NCBI GenBank assembly: GCA_942493375.1
Contig: OW818698.1
Span: 2,728,001 to 2,792,000, forward strand
Length of the DNA: 64,000 nucleotides
Reading direction: 5' to 3'
DNA from: G942493375 sp942493375
GTDB taxonomy: Bacteria; Armatimonadota; UBA5829
Part shown: one piece after another, positions 1 to 9,274 of the stretch
Layout: every line of letters starts with the position of its first letter
How positions within the stretch are numbered: position 1 is the first letter of the stretch
The notes under the pieces: generated by a model
Databases searched by the model: none
The model's input: the letters and a program-made list of their open reading frames with translations, nothing else
What the model was told of the DNA's origin: nothing
Position numbers and translations under genes: made by a program

Positions 1-1
1 A

Positions 2-2068
2 GGCTGGGGGCAGGATTTTCGTCTGGATGGCGGACCGATGGTTGTGGAGTTTACAGGCAAGAATCCAACGCTCAATGCCCGTCACGCTTCAGTAGACAGC
101 GTAACTGAAGGTAAGCCGGTTACTATCTCCTGTGATTTTAATCGATATATGGTGTTTTCATGGAAAATCGATGGTAAAGAACAGCTAAAAGCCCCTGTAC
201 CGGCATGGTTTCCCGGTGGCGAGAAACTTACAATGTCGCTGAACGATTTTTCTGATACAAACAGCACCACCGACTGGAACTGGATACGTATCAGTCAGGT
301 AACTCCGGAAGATACTACTCAGATACTGTTCAGCGGATGGGATGAGGAAGGGATTGCACCTGGCATTCGGAGTTCGATGCTTGTCGGTGTTGCAAGTCCG
401 ATGGACAAGGTTTTCCGTGAAGCTGCAGATTATAAGGGACGTTTTGGAGGAGCAGCAAAAATTGCAGCTGCCGGTCGGGAGCGGGAGAGCTTTCAGATTG
501 TTACGCTTCCTGTTAGTAAAGACCTTACAAATGTATCTCTGCAGCCGATGGACCTTATACATGATGACTTTAAGACCAAATTCCCTGCCAGCCGGATTAC
601 GTGGCACCCGGTAGGGTATGTTCAGACCAGGCAGTCAGGTTCTTCGATTACTAAGGCTGGATGGTGGTGGCCAGATATTTTGATGCCTGCTCAGCCTTTC
701 GATGTGCAGACTGGCTATTTGCAACCTGCCTGGGTGACGGTGGATGTTCCTGCGGGGACTAAACCCGGGCGATATCGAGGTTGGATCAATATTATAGTTG
801 AAGGCTCTGTTGTCTATAAACAGAAGCTGGAACTGACAGTGCGAGCTTATGATCTTCCATTGCGCGGGAAACTCAGGACGGCTTTTTGTTTGAGCCCCGG
901 TATATGGGAGATGTGGTATAAGCCGGACGAAGTCAAGAGAATATTAGGTATGAAAGATACCGACAACCACGGCGCTTTGTATACATCATATGAATGTGAA
1001 AACGTCCTGCCGCATGAAAAATGGTTGGAGATGTATGATTTTCTACTGGCGCACAGGATCAGTCCGACAGTCATTTACTCCGGACTCAAGAATGGGAAAA
1101 GCAGAACAGTGCCAGGACGAGAGGATATGCAGTACTGCTATGACCGTGGAATGAATGCTACATGCCTGACCAATGTCGATGTTTTGCCCGAAGATCCTGC
1201 AGCAGCTGACAAACGTATGCAGGAACTGGAAACTTACTTGAAAGACTGGGAGGGGTTCATCAAAGAGAAAGACTGGAAAGACTTCACCTGGTATGTCCAC
1301 GGTTTTGATGAATCTGAGATGCGACCAGACCCTGCAAAGAACGTTGACCCATCGATCCGCCGTGTAAACGGTATGATCAAATCCAAGTTCCCATGGGTCA
1401 AGAGGGAGACAGCTAATCCGATTGTTAAAAAGAACATTGGTTACTTTGATATCTGGGATCCAATCACGGCTCAGATGGATACCAAAGAGAAGATGGCAGA
1501 GTACAAGAAATCCAGGGCCAGGGGAGAAGAATCTTGGGCGTATGTGTGCTGCGGACCTGGAAAACCGTATGCTAACTTCTTTATAGATTTTCCCGGTGTA
1601 GACCCGAGGATTCTGGGCTGGCAGTATTATCAACACAACCTGACAGGTTTCCTTTATTATCTAATCAATCTATATGAGCCTCAGGAAAACTGGAATATGA
1701 ATGGTCCCAAGTGGCCGGAGAAACCGTGGAACCCGCTGTCTTATGGAACCAACAGTGATGGGATCTTGATATATCCCGGTCCTGATGCAACTCCGCTTGC
1801 CAGCACAAGGTTTGAGAATATCCGGGACGGTATAGAGGACTATGAAGCCCTGGGAGTGCTGTCTGATATGACAGACAAAGTGGCAAAAAAGGGCGGCAAC
1901 AAGGCCTTTGTAAAGAAAGCTAAAACACTGCTGAGTGTGCCGGCAGAAGTATCGAAGTCCTGGACTGAGTATACGCTTGATCCCAGCGTCATAGAAAACG
2001 CCAGAGCCAAAGTGGATGAAGCTATTGAAGAGGCGATGGTTTTACTGAACGCTCCGGCAAAGCATTAA
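2..2068 (+). CDS. GH123-like (DUF4091) protein, 5' end outside window
   Basis: The frame is open to the left edge of the window, so the start codon is probably upstream; the first internal ATG is at 38. The C-terminal half matches the DUF4091/GH123 catalytic family: a [HY]G[FY]DE motif (HGFDE, about residue 421 from the ATG at 38) holds the Asp-Glu pair expected for substrate-assisted hydrolysis of N-acetylhexosaminides, and the family ending with RFENIRDGIEDYE lies near residue 600. A beta-sandwich region precedes it (about 100-280). A paralogue with the same layout lies at 15697-17361. The family assignment is good; the substrate (N-acetylgalactosamine-type glycans in characterised members) is inference. 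It sits at the left end of a run of carbohydrate-active genes. A weak hairpin follows the TAA stop. Confidence 0.82.
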   Translation, partial: GWGQDFRLDGGPMVVEFTGKNPTLNARHASVDSVTEGKPVTISCDFNRYMVFSWKIDGKEQLKAPVPAWFPGGEKLTMSLNDFSDTNSTTDWNWIRISQVTPEDTTQILFSGWDEEGIAPGIRSSMLVGVASPMDKVFREAADYKGRFGGAAKIAAAGRERESFQIVTLPVSKDLTNVSLQPMDLIHDDFKTKFPASRITWHPVGYVQTRQSGSSITKAGWWWPDILMPAQPFDVQTGYLQPAWVTVDVPAGTKPGRYRGWINIIVEGSVVYKQKLELTVRAYDLPLRGKLRTAFCLSPGIWEMWYKPDEVKRILGMKDTDNHGALYTSYECENVLPHEKWLEMYDFLLAHRISPTVIYSGLKNGKSRTVPGREDMQYCYDRGMNATCLTNVDVLPEDPAAADKRMQELETYLKDWEGFIKEKDWKDFTWYVHGFDESEMRPDPAKNVDPSIRRVNGMIKSKFPWVKRETANPIVKKNIGYFDIWDPITAQMDTKEKMAEYKKSRARGEESWAYVCCGPGKPYANFFIDFPGVDPRILGWQYYQHNLTGFLYYLINLYEPQENWNMNGPKWPEKPWNPLSYGTNSDGILIYPGPDATPLASTRFENIRDGIEDYEALGVLSDMTDKVAKKGGNKAFVKKAKTLLSVPAEVSKSWTEYTLDPSVIENARAKVDEAIEEAMVLLNAPAKH

Positions 2069-2080
2069 CTGATGATCATT

Positions 2081-2102
2081 GGGAGGTCTTTAATGGCCTC
2101 CC
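2081..2102. terminator. Hairpin between convergent genes
   Basis: GGGAGGTC pairs with GGCCTCCC (one G-T pair) around a six-base loop. It lies between the stop of the GH123-like gene and the stop of the convergent DUF433 gene, so it may serve both strands. There is no clear T tract, so intrinsic termination is uncertain. Confidence 0.4.
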
Positions 2103-2111
2103 ATTCTACGG

Positions 2112-2336
2112 TCAGATATTACTATCGGATCGGGATATCTGTGCAAACAACTGACAAGCAAGAATATCTTCTTGTGTTATGCCTTCATATTCCTGGGTTA
2201 AGTCATCTATAGAAGCACCACAAGTAATGCGATCAATGACATACTCTACCGTCACGCGAGTTCCTTTGATGACAGGTTTGTCCAACATTACTTTGGGATT
2301 GGTATATATTCTCTCAAGCAACTCCTCATCGCTCAT
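2112..2336 (-). CDS. DUF433-family small protein
   Basis: A 74-residue protein with the DUF433 core (NPKVMLDKPVIKGTRVTVEY followed by a helix-rich segment). DUF433 proteins are small winged-helix-like proteins often found as antitoxin partners of PIN-like toxins; the biochemical role is not settled. I place the start at ATG 2336, because GGAGG at 2345-2349 sits eight bases upstream; an upstream GTG at 2351 would overlap that ribosome-binding site. No toxin-like gene is adjacent: the neighbour upstream is the GH38-like gene on the same strand, about 90 bases away. It may be an orphan antitoxin-like protein. Function inferred only from family. Confidence 0.75.
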   Translation of the reverse strand: MSDEELLERIYTNPKVMLDKPVIKGTRVTVEYVIDRITCGASIDDLTQEYEGITQEDILACQLFAQISRSDSNI

Positions 2337-2426
2337 GACAATGACCTCCACTATAGATTTTACCAGTTAGCAATTGCATGCCAAACAAGGAAATCAGTTA
2401 CAGCTGTGAGATAAAACTCAAGTAGA

Positions 2427-4973
2427 TCATCTCGAAGCTATACTAATAGTCTTAATCTCAAACGCCTCTAAATCCACTGTTAACGAGCTGGCTTCGTGCT
2501 GGAGATCCTGCTCATAACTATTAATAGCATCTGTCTCAAATGCACTGGCTATATTAAACCCGAAATTCAGGCTGGTTGATTTGGGTGAGTTGGTGGAGTT
2601 CCACAGGCGCAGGACCAGGCGTTCTTTGTCTATGTATATTGCGCTGCATGAGATACCTTCGCCTGTCAGCGATACCAATGAGTCTGGCAGTGTATTACTG
2701 GGTGGTTCTACTGGTTTTCTGGATCTTGTGCGGTCGGTTTTTATTGATGAATCAAGAATATAGGGTTTGACGGCCATTTCCATGCCCAGTTTCGAGAGTT
2801 CAGTCTTATCCAGTTCAGCTATTCCTGCGAAGGGAACCAGGGCGTAGTTGAAGACCATGTGTTCGCCTTGTTCAAGTGCCTGTTTGGACTCCGCGCGGGT
2901 TGCAAAATCTACTGATCTCATCAGGGAGAGCATCATCACTCCATCTGTAACATTGTTGCCAGGCAGGCCGTAGTTCAGCAGTGCAATCGCACGTTCATTG
3001 TTTCCGTATGCCATCCAGTTCTGTGCGGGATACTCTCCTTCGCTTCTCTCCAGAACACCAAACGGGACTTCATGCAGTATGGTGCCATCCTGTATGCCGA
3101 AGGCGAATGCAGTTCTCAGCCTGTAGTAGGATCCTGCAATATGATGGGTTTTGAGTTCGAATTCAATCTTTGGATCAGATGCATGAAATGTCACACGCGA
3201 CTCCCAATCAATCCTCACCGGTTCTTCTGTAAAATACTGGAAGTTGGGATTTTTTCTGCACAGAGAGCCAGTTATCAGTATTACTATGTGCTCCTCTGAT
3301 ATTTCATCTACAGAATAGTCTACATCGGATGATAAAAAGGCCTCAGAAATCTGTCTTCTTCCGTTCCTGGAATAAGTCTTGCTAGTGTCTGGGAAAGGAT
3401 CATCGATGCATTCACTCTCCCATGCATGCTTGCCACCATCCCGGAATGGGCCTTCATAGTATTGCCAAAGGTCTCCATGGTCAGTCTGGCAGCATAATAC
3501 ATTGAAACCCAGACTGCCTGGTTCAGCATATTCCAGCTTTTTGTTCTTATCCATCAAACCAACAATGGATCCCCAGGAGCTGAAATATACTGAGTATATC
3601 GGTGTTTCAAGCTCAATTCCGCCGCTGACAAGCTGATTGATCTTGAATACTTTTGAATTGATACTCACACCTGGCGCATAACTGCATGTCTCTTCCGGCT
3701 CTGATACAGATAATACATTCATACCGCATGCAGGAAGATCAACCCAGGTAGTCAGCTTCCTGTCGCGAGATAGAACAGGTGCAGCTCCGATGATTTTTTC
3801 ACCTGCTGATGCGTTGGCGGTAATTTTGCATCGCCTTGGCCAGGGGAGTGGGTTGAAGACTGTAATTGTGCGCTTATCTTCGTTGACTGGGCATAAAGTA
3901 TTTAGATTATCATCGATAATATTGCCGCAGATCATTCGCACACGATCTGCGCGTTCTCTGGCGTGCTGGTAAACGATATCTGAGATTGTTCCGCATAGTA
4001 TGTCGTGGTTTTGGTTAGTCAAAGCAAGTTTCCAGGCCCTGTCCAGTCCTTCCTGATCGATTGGAATGCCTTGTGTGATACTGGCGTAAGCTGAAATAGC
4101 TTCTGCGGTGAAAAGTAGAGCTTCGGAGTCGCGGTTGTCCTGTTTTATTCGAATTCTCGATGAATAAGTTCCCTGAAACATAGGGTTCCATTCGCAGGTT
4201 TCGATTGGCGCTTCGGAGAAGTCGATTTGCTCCAGACTCTTTATATATGTGGAATATTGAAGCTTTGATGCCCTGTGATACGAGTTCCAGCTTGAAATCA
4301 TGTCTGATCCCAGCTCATACGGATACTGGAAGTCTCCTCCGTGCGAGAGTATCTTTATGTTTGATGAGCCGTGTTTATTTACGAGTTTAACCAGATCCTC
4401 CAGAAATTCCGGACCGTAACCTTCACACCAGCCTGCATACCCGATTCCGCTGAGCCAGTAGGTCGGCATGGTTGTGCCATCCAGAGCCTGCCAGCTAATC
4501 TCACACTTGCGGTTCATATCATCTATAGCCCGGAAAAGCGTACAGAACTTGTAGCCGCAGATGCATGCAATCTGGGGAAACTGAACAGGGACACCGAAGC
4601 TGTCACCAACGTCGAGTACTTCAGCTTGTGCCCCAAGGTATTTTTCACTCCAACGCTTACCAATCACACAGTTCCTGATTAACGATTCTCCGGATGGTAT
4701 ATTCAGATCGGGTGTACAAAAAGACCCCGGGGATAATTCCAACCTGCCGGATTTGGCAAACTCTTTCAGTTCCGGCAGCAGAGATGGATATTCCTGGATA
4801 AATCGCTCCAGCATGAATGTCTGCTCAATCCTGAATGTGTAGTCTTCATTAGTTCGCAGCAGACGCAGAGCTTCGCGGAGTATGTCATAACAGATCTCAA
4901 GATATGAATCTTCGGGACATACATAGCCGACATCATAGTGGAAACTCGGCACCAGATGGATTATTCCAGGCAT
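2427..4973 (-). CDS. GH38-like alpha-mannosidase family protein
   Basis: A cytoplasmic-looking protein of 848 residues with no signal peptide. The N-terminus has the zinc-ligand HYD motif (about residues 12-14), then GDSFG near residue 124 with the Asp that acts as nucleophile in GH38, then NQNHDILCGT near 340 with the third metal-ligand histidine region. The C-terminal two thirds are beta-rich, as in GH38 enzymes. These residues support an active retaining alpha-mannosidase-type hydrolase; the exact glycan is unknown. The start is set at ATG 4973, with GAGG at 4985-4988 upstream (11-base spacing). A GTG at 4985 is in frame but overlaps that site. The gene is divergent from the beta-helix gene at 5135. 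Confidence 0.8.
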   Translation of the reverse strand: MPGIIHLVPSFHYDVGYVCPEDSYLEICYDILREALRLLRTNEDYTFRIEQTFMLERFIQEYPSLLPELKEFAKSGRLELSPGSFCTPDLNIPSGESLIRNCVIGKRWSEKYLGAQAEVLDVGDSFGVPVQFPQIACICGYKFCTLFRAIDDMNRKCEISWQALDGTTMPTYWLSGIGYAGWCEGYGPEFLEDLVKLVNKHGSSNIKILSHGGDFQYPYELGSDMISSWNSYHRASKLQYSTYIKSLEQIDFSEAPIETCEWNPMFQGTYSSRIRIKQDNRDSEALLFTAEAISAYASITQGIPIDQEGLDRAWKLALTNQNHDILCGTISDIVYQHARERADRVRMICGNIIDDNLNTLCPVNEDKRTITVFNPLPWPRRCKITANASAGEKIIGAAPVLSRDRKLTTWVDLPACGMNVLSVSEPEETCSYAPGVSINSKVFKINQLVSGGIELETPIYSVYFSSWGSIVGLMDKNKKLEYAEPGSLGFNVLCCQTDHGDLWQYYEGPFRDGGKHAWESECIDDPFPDTSKTYSRNGRRQISEAFLSSDVDYSVDEISEEHIVILITGSLCRKNPNFQYFTEEPVRIDWESRVTFHASDPKIEFELKTHHIAGSYYRLRTAFAFGIQDGTILHEVPFGVLERSEGEYPAQNWMAYGNNERAIALLNYGLPGNNVTDGVMMLSLMRSVDFATRAESKQALEQGEHMVFNYALVPFAGIAELDKTELSKLGMEMAVKPYILDSSIKTDRTRSRKPVEPPSNTLPDSLVSLTGEGISCSAIYIDKERLVLRLWNSTNSPKSTSLNFGFNIASAFETDAINSYEQDLQHEASSLTVDLEAFEIKTISIASR

Positions 4974-5134
4974 AATTGGTTGCACCTCACGGAATTGCTT
5001 GTCGTTGCAGTATTAGGCGAGGGAGAAGCGGTCTCCTTCTTGTAGACAATTATATGAAATCAAAAGGAGGAATTTATCTCTGATATATGCTAAATTGAAA
5101 TAAGCTATCTTTGAAGTAACGATAGGAGATTGGG

Positions 5135-8068
5135 ATGAATTTGTTCAGATGTATGTTGGTAATTGCGGCTTTAGGTGCTTTTGTTTTAGCACTTCCTGTT
5201 GATGCTCTATCAAAGGGATTTACACTGTACATATCATCGAAAGGCAATGATTCCTGGTCAGGGAAGATTGCAACGGCTAATAAGGCTAAGAGCGATGGAC
5301 CGTTGGCTTCACTTATTCGTGCGCGTGACCTGATACGAGAGAAGCGCAAGTCAGGCAGCCTGCCGGAGGGACCGGTGGTGGTAAATATTGCTCGAGGCAT
5401 ATACCGCATTAAAGAAGGGCTTGAACTGACTGCTGAGGATTCAGGTAATCAGGCAAATCCAGTGATATGGAGAGCTCAACCGGGTGAGGAAGTGCGATTT
5501 ATAGGAGGTGCAAGACTTACGGACTGGAAACCGGTGACTGATGCTGCTGTGCTTGATCGCCTTGCTCCTAAAGCCCGGAAGAATGTATTGCAGACCAGTT
5601 TGAAATCTGCAGGGGTAAATGATTATGGAACTCCGACACCGGCAAGTGGGACTCAGGCGCAACTGGTGTTTAACAACAAGTATATGACTTTAGCCAGGTA
5701 TCCCAATGAGGGTGAGTGGGAGCATATTGCTGATATTCCGACTGGTGGGACTCTGTATAAAACGGAGTACGATAACCATTATGGCCGATGGACGTATAGC
5801 GGTGACAGACCATCACGCTGGAAGGATATCAGCGATCTCTGGGTGCATGGATATTGGGTCTGGGACTGGAATGAGCAGTTTCAGAAAGTTATGAAACTTG
5901 ATCTGGCAACAAAAGAGGTTTGGCCCGAACCGCCGTTCAATATCTACGGTTACCGACGAAATCAGCGTTTTTACTGGTTGAATATCATTGAAGAACTCGA
6001 TTCTCCAGGGGAGTTCTATGTCGACCGGGCAAACGGGATTATGTATTTCTGGCCTCCTGCATCTGTGAAAAAGGCTGAGATCCTGTTTCCGGAGTTGAAG
6101 AAACCTGTATTCAGTCTGACAGAGACCAAATACAATAATATCCGCGGGATCACCTTTGAATGCACACACGGTCAGGCCGTGTCTATCGTAAACGGTACTG
6201 CTAATGAGATCGCAGGCTGCACATTCAGAAATATCGGTGGTGATGAAACTGTCAGATTGAACGGCACTGGCAACGGAATCCGCAGCAGTGATATTTATGA
6301 GATTGCAGGTCTTGGTGTAAGGATGGAAGGCGGAGATAAAAAGACTCTGACGCCTGGGAAGAATTACGCCATCAACAATGATATCCACCACACCGGCCGC
6401 GTATACCGCACAAACCACGGGGCATTTGTGATTGAGGGTGTTGGGAATAGAATAGCTAATTGCTATATACACGACCTTCCTCATCACTCGATTGCTTATG
6501 GCGGCAATGACCATATTATTGAATACTGTGACTTCACCCGCATAGCCCAGGAGACCGGCGATGTTGGGGTCATATACACAATGGCTGACTGGACTAATAT
6601 GGGCGAGGAGATAAGATACAACTACTTTCACAACGTGCACGGACCAGGTAACCTGGGATGTTTCACGATATATCCGGACCTGCCATGCGGTGGGGTTAAT
6701 CTTCACCACAACATTTTCTATGATGTCGACCAGGTATTTCACACCAACAGTGGACGAGGGATGGTTATAGAAAACAATCTATTCCTGAAGTGTATCCGTG
6801 GTATGAGTTTTCAGATGTGGACCCAGGATTATATGTTCAAAGAGGGTGGTCCCTGGAAAATGGTTGAAAACCTTAAAGCAGTCAACTATGATAAACCTCC
6901 CTACGTTACCAGATACCCTACCCTGAAAAATCTGGCGGATGATTATGCACTGGGTCCCGATAATCTCCGGGAAGTAGAGAAACCCAAGGATAATATCATA
7001 CGGCGGAATGTGAGCTCCGGTAATTGGTTTGCACGGGTTGATCCGAATACAACCCTGGACCAGGTCAAGGTTGTGAATAATTTAATAGCAGACGACATTG
7101 TGTTTTCCGGCTCTGTTGATGGCAATGGTGTCTCAAAGGATTTCCGAAATGGCGATGCAGAGACTGCTGCGGAGTTCGGCAAGCGGGGGAATGTCCTGGT
7201 TAAGGGGGGTCTGTCTGTAGGTAAAGACTACGACTTAACCAAGACTCCAGCCAATAAGATAGGATTTGAGCCTATACCCTTCAATAAGATCGGTCTGTAT
7301 AAAGACCAATACCGGAGGAAGCTCGCTATGGACCCGGCACCACCGACCGTAGAACCGGATTCTCGAACATTTCTGAAGGAGCTATCGTTCAAGATCACGC
7401 TGACTCCTCAGACAGGACGACCAAAAATTGCTATCCGTTACACTATGGACGGCAGTGAGCCGACCTCGAAGTCATTGCTCTACACCAGGCCTGTAAAGAT
7501 AAATAAGAGCGCAAAGCTCAGGGCTGCAACTTTTGCAATCGATGGAAACAGGATTGTAAAATCAGATTCTGTGACTGCCAATTACCGGTTTATAAGCCTG
7601 AAAGCCGGATCGGCATATGTCAGCGATCTGCCAGAGGAGGATTTGTTCTGCTATACATCCTGCTGGATGAAAGATACCAACCACCTGGGAGCACCTCTCA
7701 AGTTGAACGGCATTGAATATCCCAAAGGCCTGCTGCTGCATCCGGACAAGGCAAAAGATGGCAACTATGGGCATGTGACCTACGAACTGACCGGTGAACT
7801 GCGAAAAGCCAAAAGTTTTACAGCGGTAGTGGGTATTGAGGATGCGATGGCGATGTATAACATGGGATCAGCTGCGTTCATTGTAGAAGCGCACCGAAAC
7901 GGTAAGTGGGAGAAGGTATTCGAGAGCAAAGTGATCAAATTCGGAGACCAATCCCAGAAAATCAGCGTGGATATATCCGGATCGGATAAAATCCGCCTGA
8001 CAAGCACAGACGGCGGGGACGGTATAGAGTGTGACCACGCGGTTTGGGCTAATGTTTTATTGAAGTAG
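5135..8068 (+). CDS. Secreted beta-helix protein with CHB_HEX_C and NPCBM-like modules
   Basis: A 977-residue secreted protein: signal peptide (about 1-25), a conserved start of the parallel beta-helix family (YISSKGNDSWSG, then DGPLAS...RARDLIR), a right-handed beta-helix spanning roughly 330-680 with many Asn/His-rich coils (NNDIHHTGR, ENNLFLKC), a chitobiase/hexosaminidase C-terminal-like bridge (YTMDGSEPTSKS, near 766), and an NPCBM/NEW2-like carbohydrate-binding module (about 823-977). The fold suggests a polysaccharide lyase or glycosidase; no catalytic triad can be assigned from sequence alone. AGGAG at 5124-5128 lies six bases before the ATG. A paralogue without the last two modules is at 12777-15488. 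Confidence 0.8.
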   Translation: MNLFRCMLVIAALGAFVLALPVDALSKGFTLYISSKGNDSWSGKIATANKAKSDGPLASLIRARDLIREKRKSGSLPEGPVVVNIARGIYRIKEGLELTAEDSGNQANPVIWRAQPGEEVRFIGGARLTDWKPVTDAAVLDRLAPKARKNVLQTSLKSAGVNDYGTPTPASGTQAQLVFNNKYMTLARYPNEGEWEHIADIPTGGTLYKTEYDNHYGRWTYSGDRPSRWKDISDLWVHGYWVWDWNEQFQKVMKLDLATKEVWPEPPFNIYGYRRNQRFYWLNIIEELDSPGEFYVDRANGIMYFWPPASVKKAEILFPELKKPVFSLTETKYNNIRGITFECTHGQAVSIVNGTANEIAGCTFRNIGGDETVRLNGTGNGIRSSDIYEIAGLGVRMEGGDKKTLTPGKNYAINNDIHHTGRVYRTNHGAFVIEGVGNRIANCYIHDLPHHSIAYGGNDHIIEYCDFTRIAQETGDVGVIYTMADWTNMGEEIRYNYFHNVHGPGNLGCFTIYPDLPCGGVNLHHNIFYDVDQVFHTNSGRGMVIENNLFLKCIRGMSFQMWTQDYMFKEGGPWKMVENLKAVNYDKPPYVTRYPTLKNLADDYALGPDNLREVEKPKDNIIRRNVSSGNWFARVDPNTTLDQVKVVNNLIADDIVFSGSVDGNGVSKDFRNGDAETAAEFGKRGNVLVKGGLSVGKDYDLTKTPANKIGFEPIPFNKIGLYKDQYRRKLAMDPAPPTVEPDSRTFLKELSFKITLTPQTGRPKIAIRYTMDGSEPTSKSLLYTRPVKINKSAKLRAATFAIDGNRIVKSDSVTANYRFISLKAGSAYVSDLPEEDLFCYTSCWMKDTNHLGAPLKLNGIEYPKGLLLHPDKAKDGNYGHVTYELTGELRKAKSFTAVVGIEDAMAMYNMGSAAFIVEAHRNGKWEKVFESKVIKFGDQSQKISVDISGSDKIRLTSTDGGDGIECDHAVWANVLLK

Positions 8069-8085
8069 ACGTAAGAGAGGTCATA

Positions 8086-8628
8086 ATGATCGATAAAGAT
8101 ACGATAATTCAAGAAATGATAACTTATATTCATTCTTCGGCACCTATACCAAGAACCAAAATATATCAGTGGATGCAATGCAAGGACATTGATATTATGG
8201 GGATTACCGCAGATTTCGTGACTTGGGCATCGTATATTGAAAGAATTGATGAGGAAATAGAGCAGAAAGACCTGGAAGCGTTTCTATTTAAATATTACGA
8301 GCGCTGTCTTATTGAAGATCCAGACAGCGACTGGGCTGAAACCCGATATGGTGTTGGATGGGTGATAAATGCCTGGTTTAGAGCTGTTCCACAGGATGTT
8401 GACCCTGCAACAAGTTCTTTTATTGCACACCTGAAGGATTGGCTTACTGAAGTATATCTAAAAAGTGGTAAAGATATTCGGCAAGCCATTGTCGGAGGAG
8501 CATTGGAACACATTTTGGAGCAAAAGAGGTGGTGGGATTTCTTTCAGGACTGGAAAGATAATCCATCTCTTCTTCCTGCATATGAACGTGCAATGGAATG
8601 GGCTGTTGATCATCTGGAACAGACATGA
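8086..8628 (+). CDS. Uncharacterised 180-residue acidic protein
   Basis: Not a family I recognise. The protein is 180 residues, acidic, mostly alpha-helical in appearance and rich in Trp (a WW pair near residue 147), with no signal peptide or membrane segment. GAGAGG lies five bases before the ATG, and the gene starts 17 bases after the beta-helix stop, so it is probably translated from the same transcript. It may be a cytoplasmic partner or an unrelated immunity-like or DUF protein; nothing in the sequence decides this. Confidence 0.65.
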   Translation: MIDKDTIIQEMITYIHSSAPIPRTKIYQWMQCKDIDIMGITADFVTWASYIERIDEEIEQKDLEAFLFKYYERCLIEDPDSDWAETRYGVGWVINAWFRAVPQDVDPATSSFIAHLKDWLTEVYLKSGKDIRQAIVGGALEHILEQKRWWDFFQDWKDNPSLLPAYERAMEWAVDHLEQT

Positions 8629-8635
8629 GAATCAT

Positions 8636-9028
8636 TTATTGACCTAATATCACAGCCAGCAAGTCATCTGGTATAGTCAATACTATTGGTTTTTCTCTTT
8701 CGCGCAATGCCCGGATTATGCCCAGCAATAGGATTCGGGATTCCTGGTCATTGTGGGGTAGTATCACTGTTCCACCGGGATGCTTGATTACTAGTTTTCC
8801 GTCTACTTGCCACTGGGCTGAATAGATATCATTCCATTTGCAGTCCGGTTTCATCACTCCGGATGTGCGTAATGGCGGCGTTGTGACCGGTAATACAGCA
8901 ACCATTTCATCAGGCTTCAGATGAACACTAACAGGTCCGTTGTCATTTAGTCGTATTCTGAAAAGAAAACTGATGCCCAGTGCATAAAAGGCAAATATGA
9001 TGGAAATTGTTGCCGACGGCATAAACAT
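8636..9028 (-). CDS. Uncharacterised protein with one N-terminal membrane segment
   Basis: A 130-residue reading frame with a hydrophobic stretch (about residues 4-23) that could anchor it, followed by a soluble beta-rich domain. No family is recognised. It converges on the preceding gene, with seven bases between their stops. The start is uncertain: ATG 9028 has no good ribosome-binding site, while ATG 9022 has GGTGG six bases upstream. The C-terminal part (SRILLLGIIRALRER...) resembles small YcxB-like or biopolymer-transport-like proteins only superficially. Confidence 0.5.
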   Translation of the reverse strand: MFMPSATISIIFAFYALGISFLFRIRLNDNGPVSVHLKPDEMVAVLPVTTPPLRTSGVMKPDCKWNDIYSAQWQVDGKLVIKHPGGTVILPHNDQESRILLLGIIRALREREKPIVLTIPDDLLAVILGQ

Positions 9029-9130
9029 CCACCGACTGTGCGAGATATCCTAAAATATGATGTGAAATCTTGTGAAGGCTGTAGTGGATGTCCAAGGAAA
9101 GATTATTGCGGTTGATGCGGAACTTTGCAC

Positions 9131-9219
9131 CATGTCATTCCCACGAAAGTGGGAATCCAGAGCTATGCAGCATTCCAAAGGTCTTTTTCTGGATTCCCGA
9201 TCAGGTCGGGAATGACATG
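9131..9219. repeat. Intergenic palindromic repeat (GTCATTCCC type)
   Basis: The ends are exact inverted repeats: CATGTCATTCCC at 9131-9142 and GGGAATGACATG at 9208-9219. Each half also contains its own short hairpin (for example TTCCCACGAAAGTGGGAA). Elements of the type 'GTCATTCCCGCGAAAGCGGGAATCC' are widespread in unrelated bacterial genomes. It fills the gap between the gene at 8636 and the sialidase-type gene. Confidence 0.75.
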
Positions 9220-9274
9220 ACTCCGGAGTCCTGTCCGGTATTTTATCCATTCATCCAGCAATCTATTTGACAGG

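Noticed and set aside
185..1886. Several antisense frames of 60-200 codons within the first GH123-like gene
   Set aside because: They lie opposite a well-supported gene, have no ribosome-binding sites and no family features.
5813..6742. A 309-codon minus-strand frame inside the beta-helix gene
   Set aside because: Antisense to a strongly supported coding frame; composition follows from the repeats of the beta-helix.
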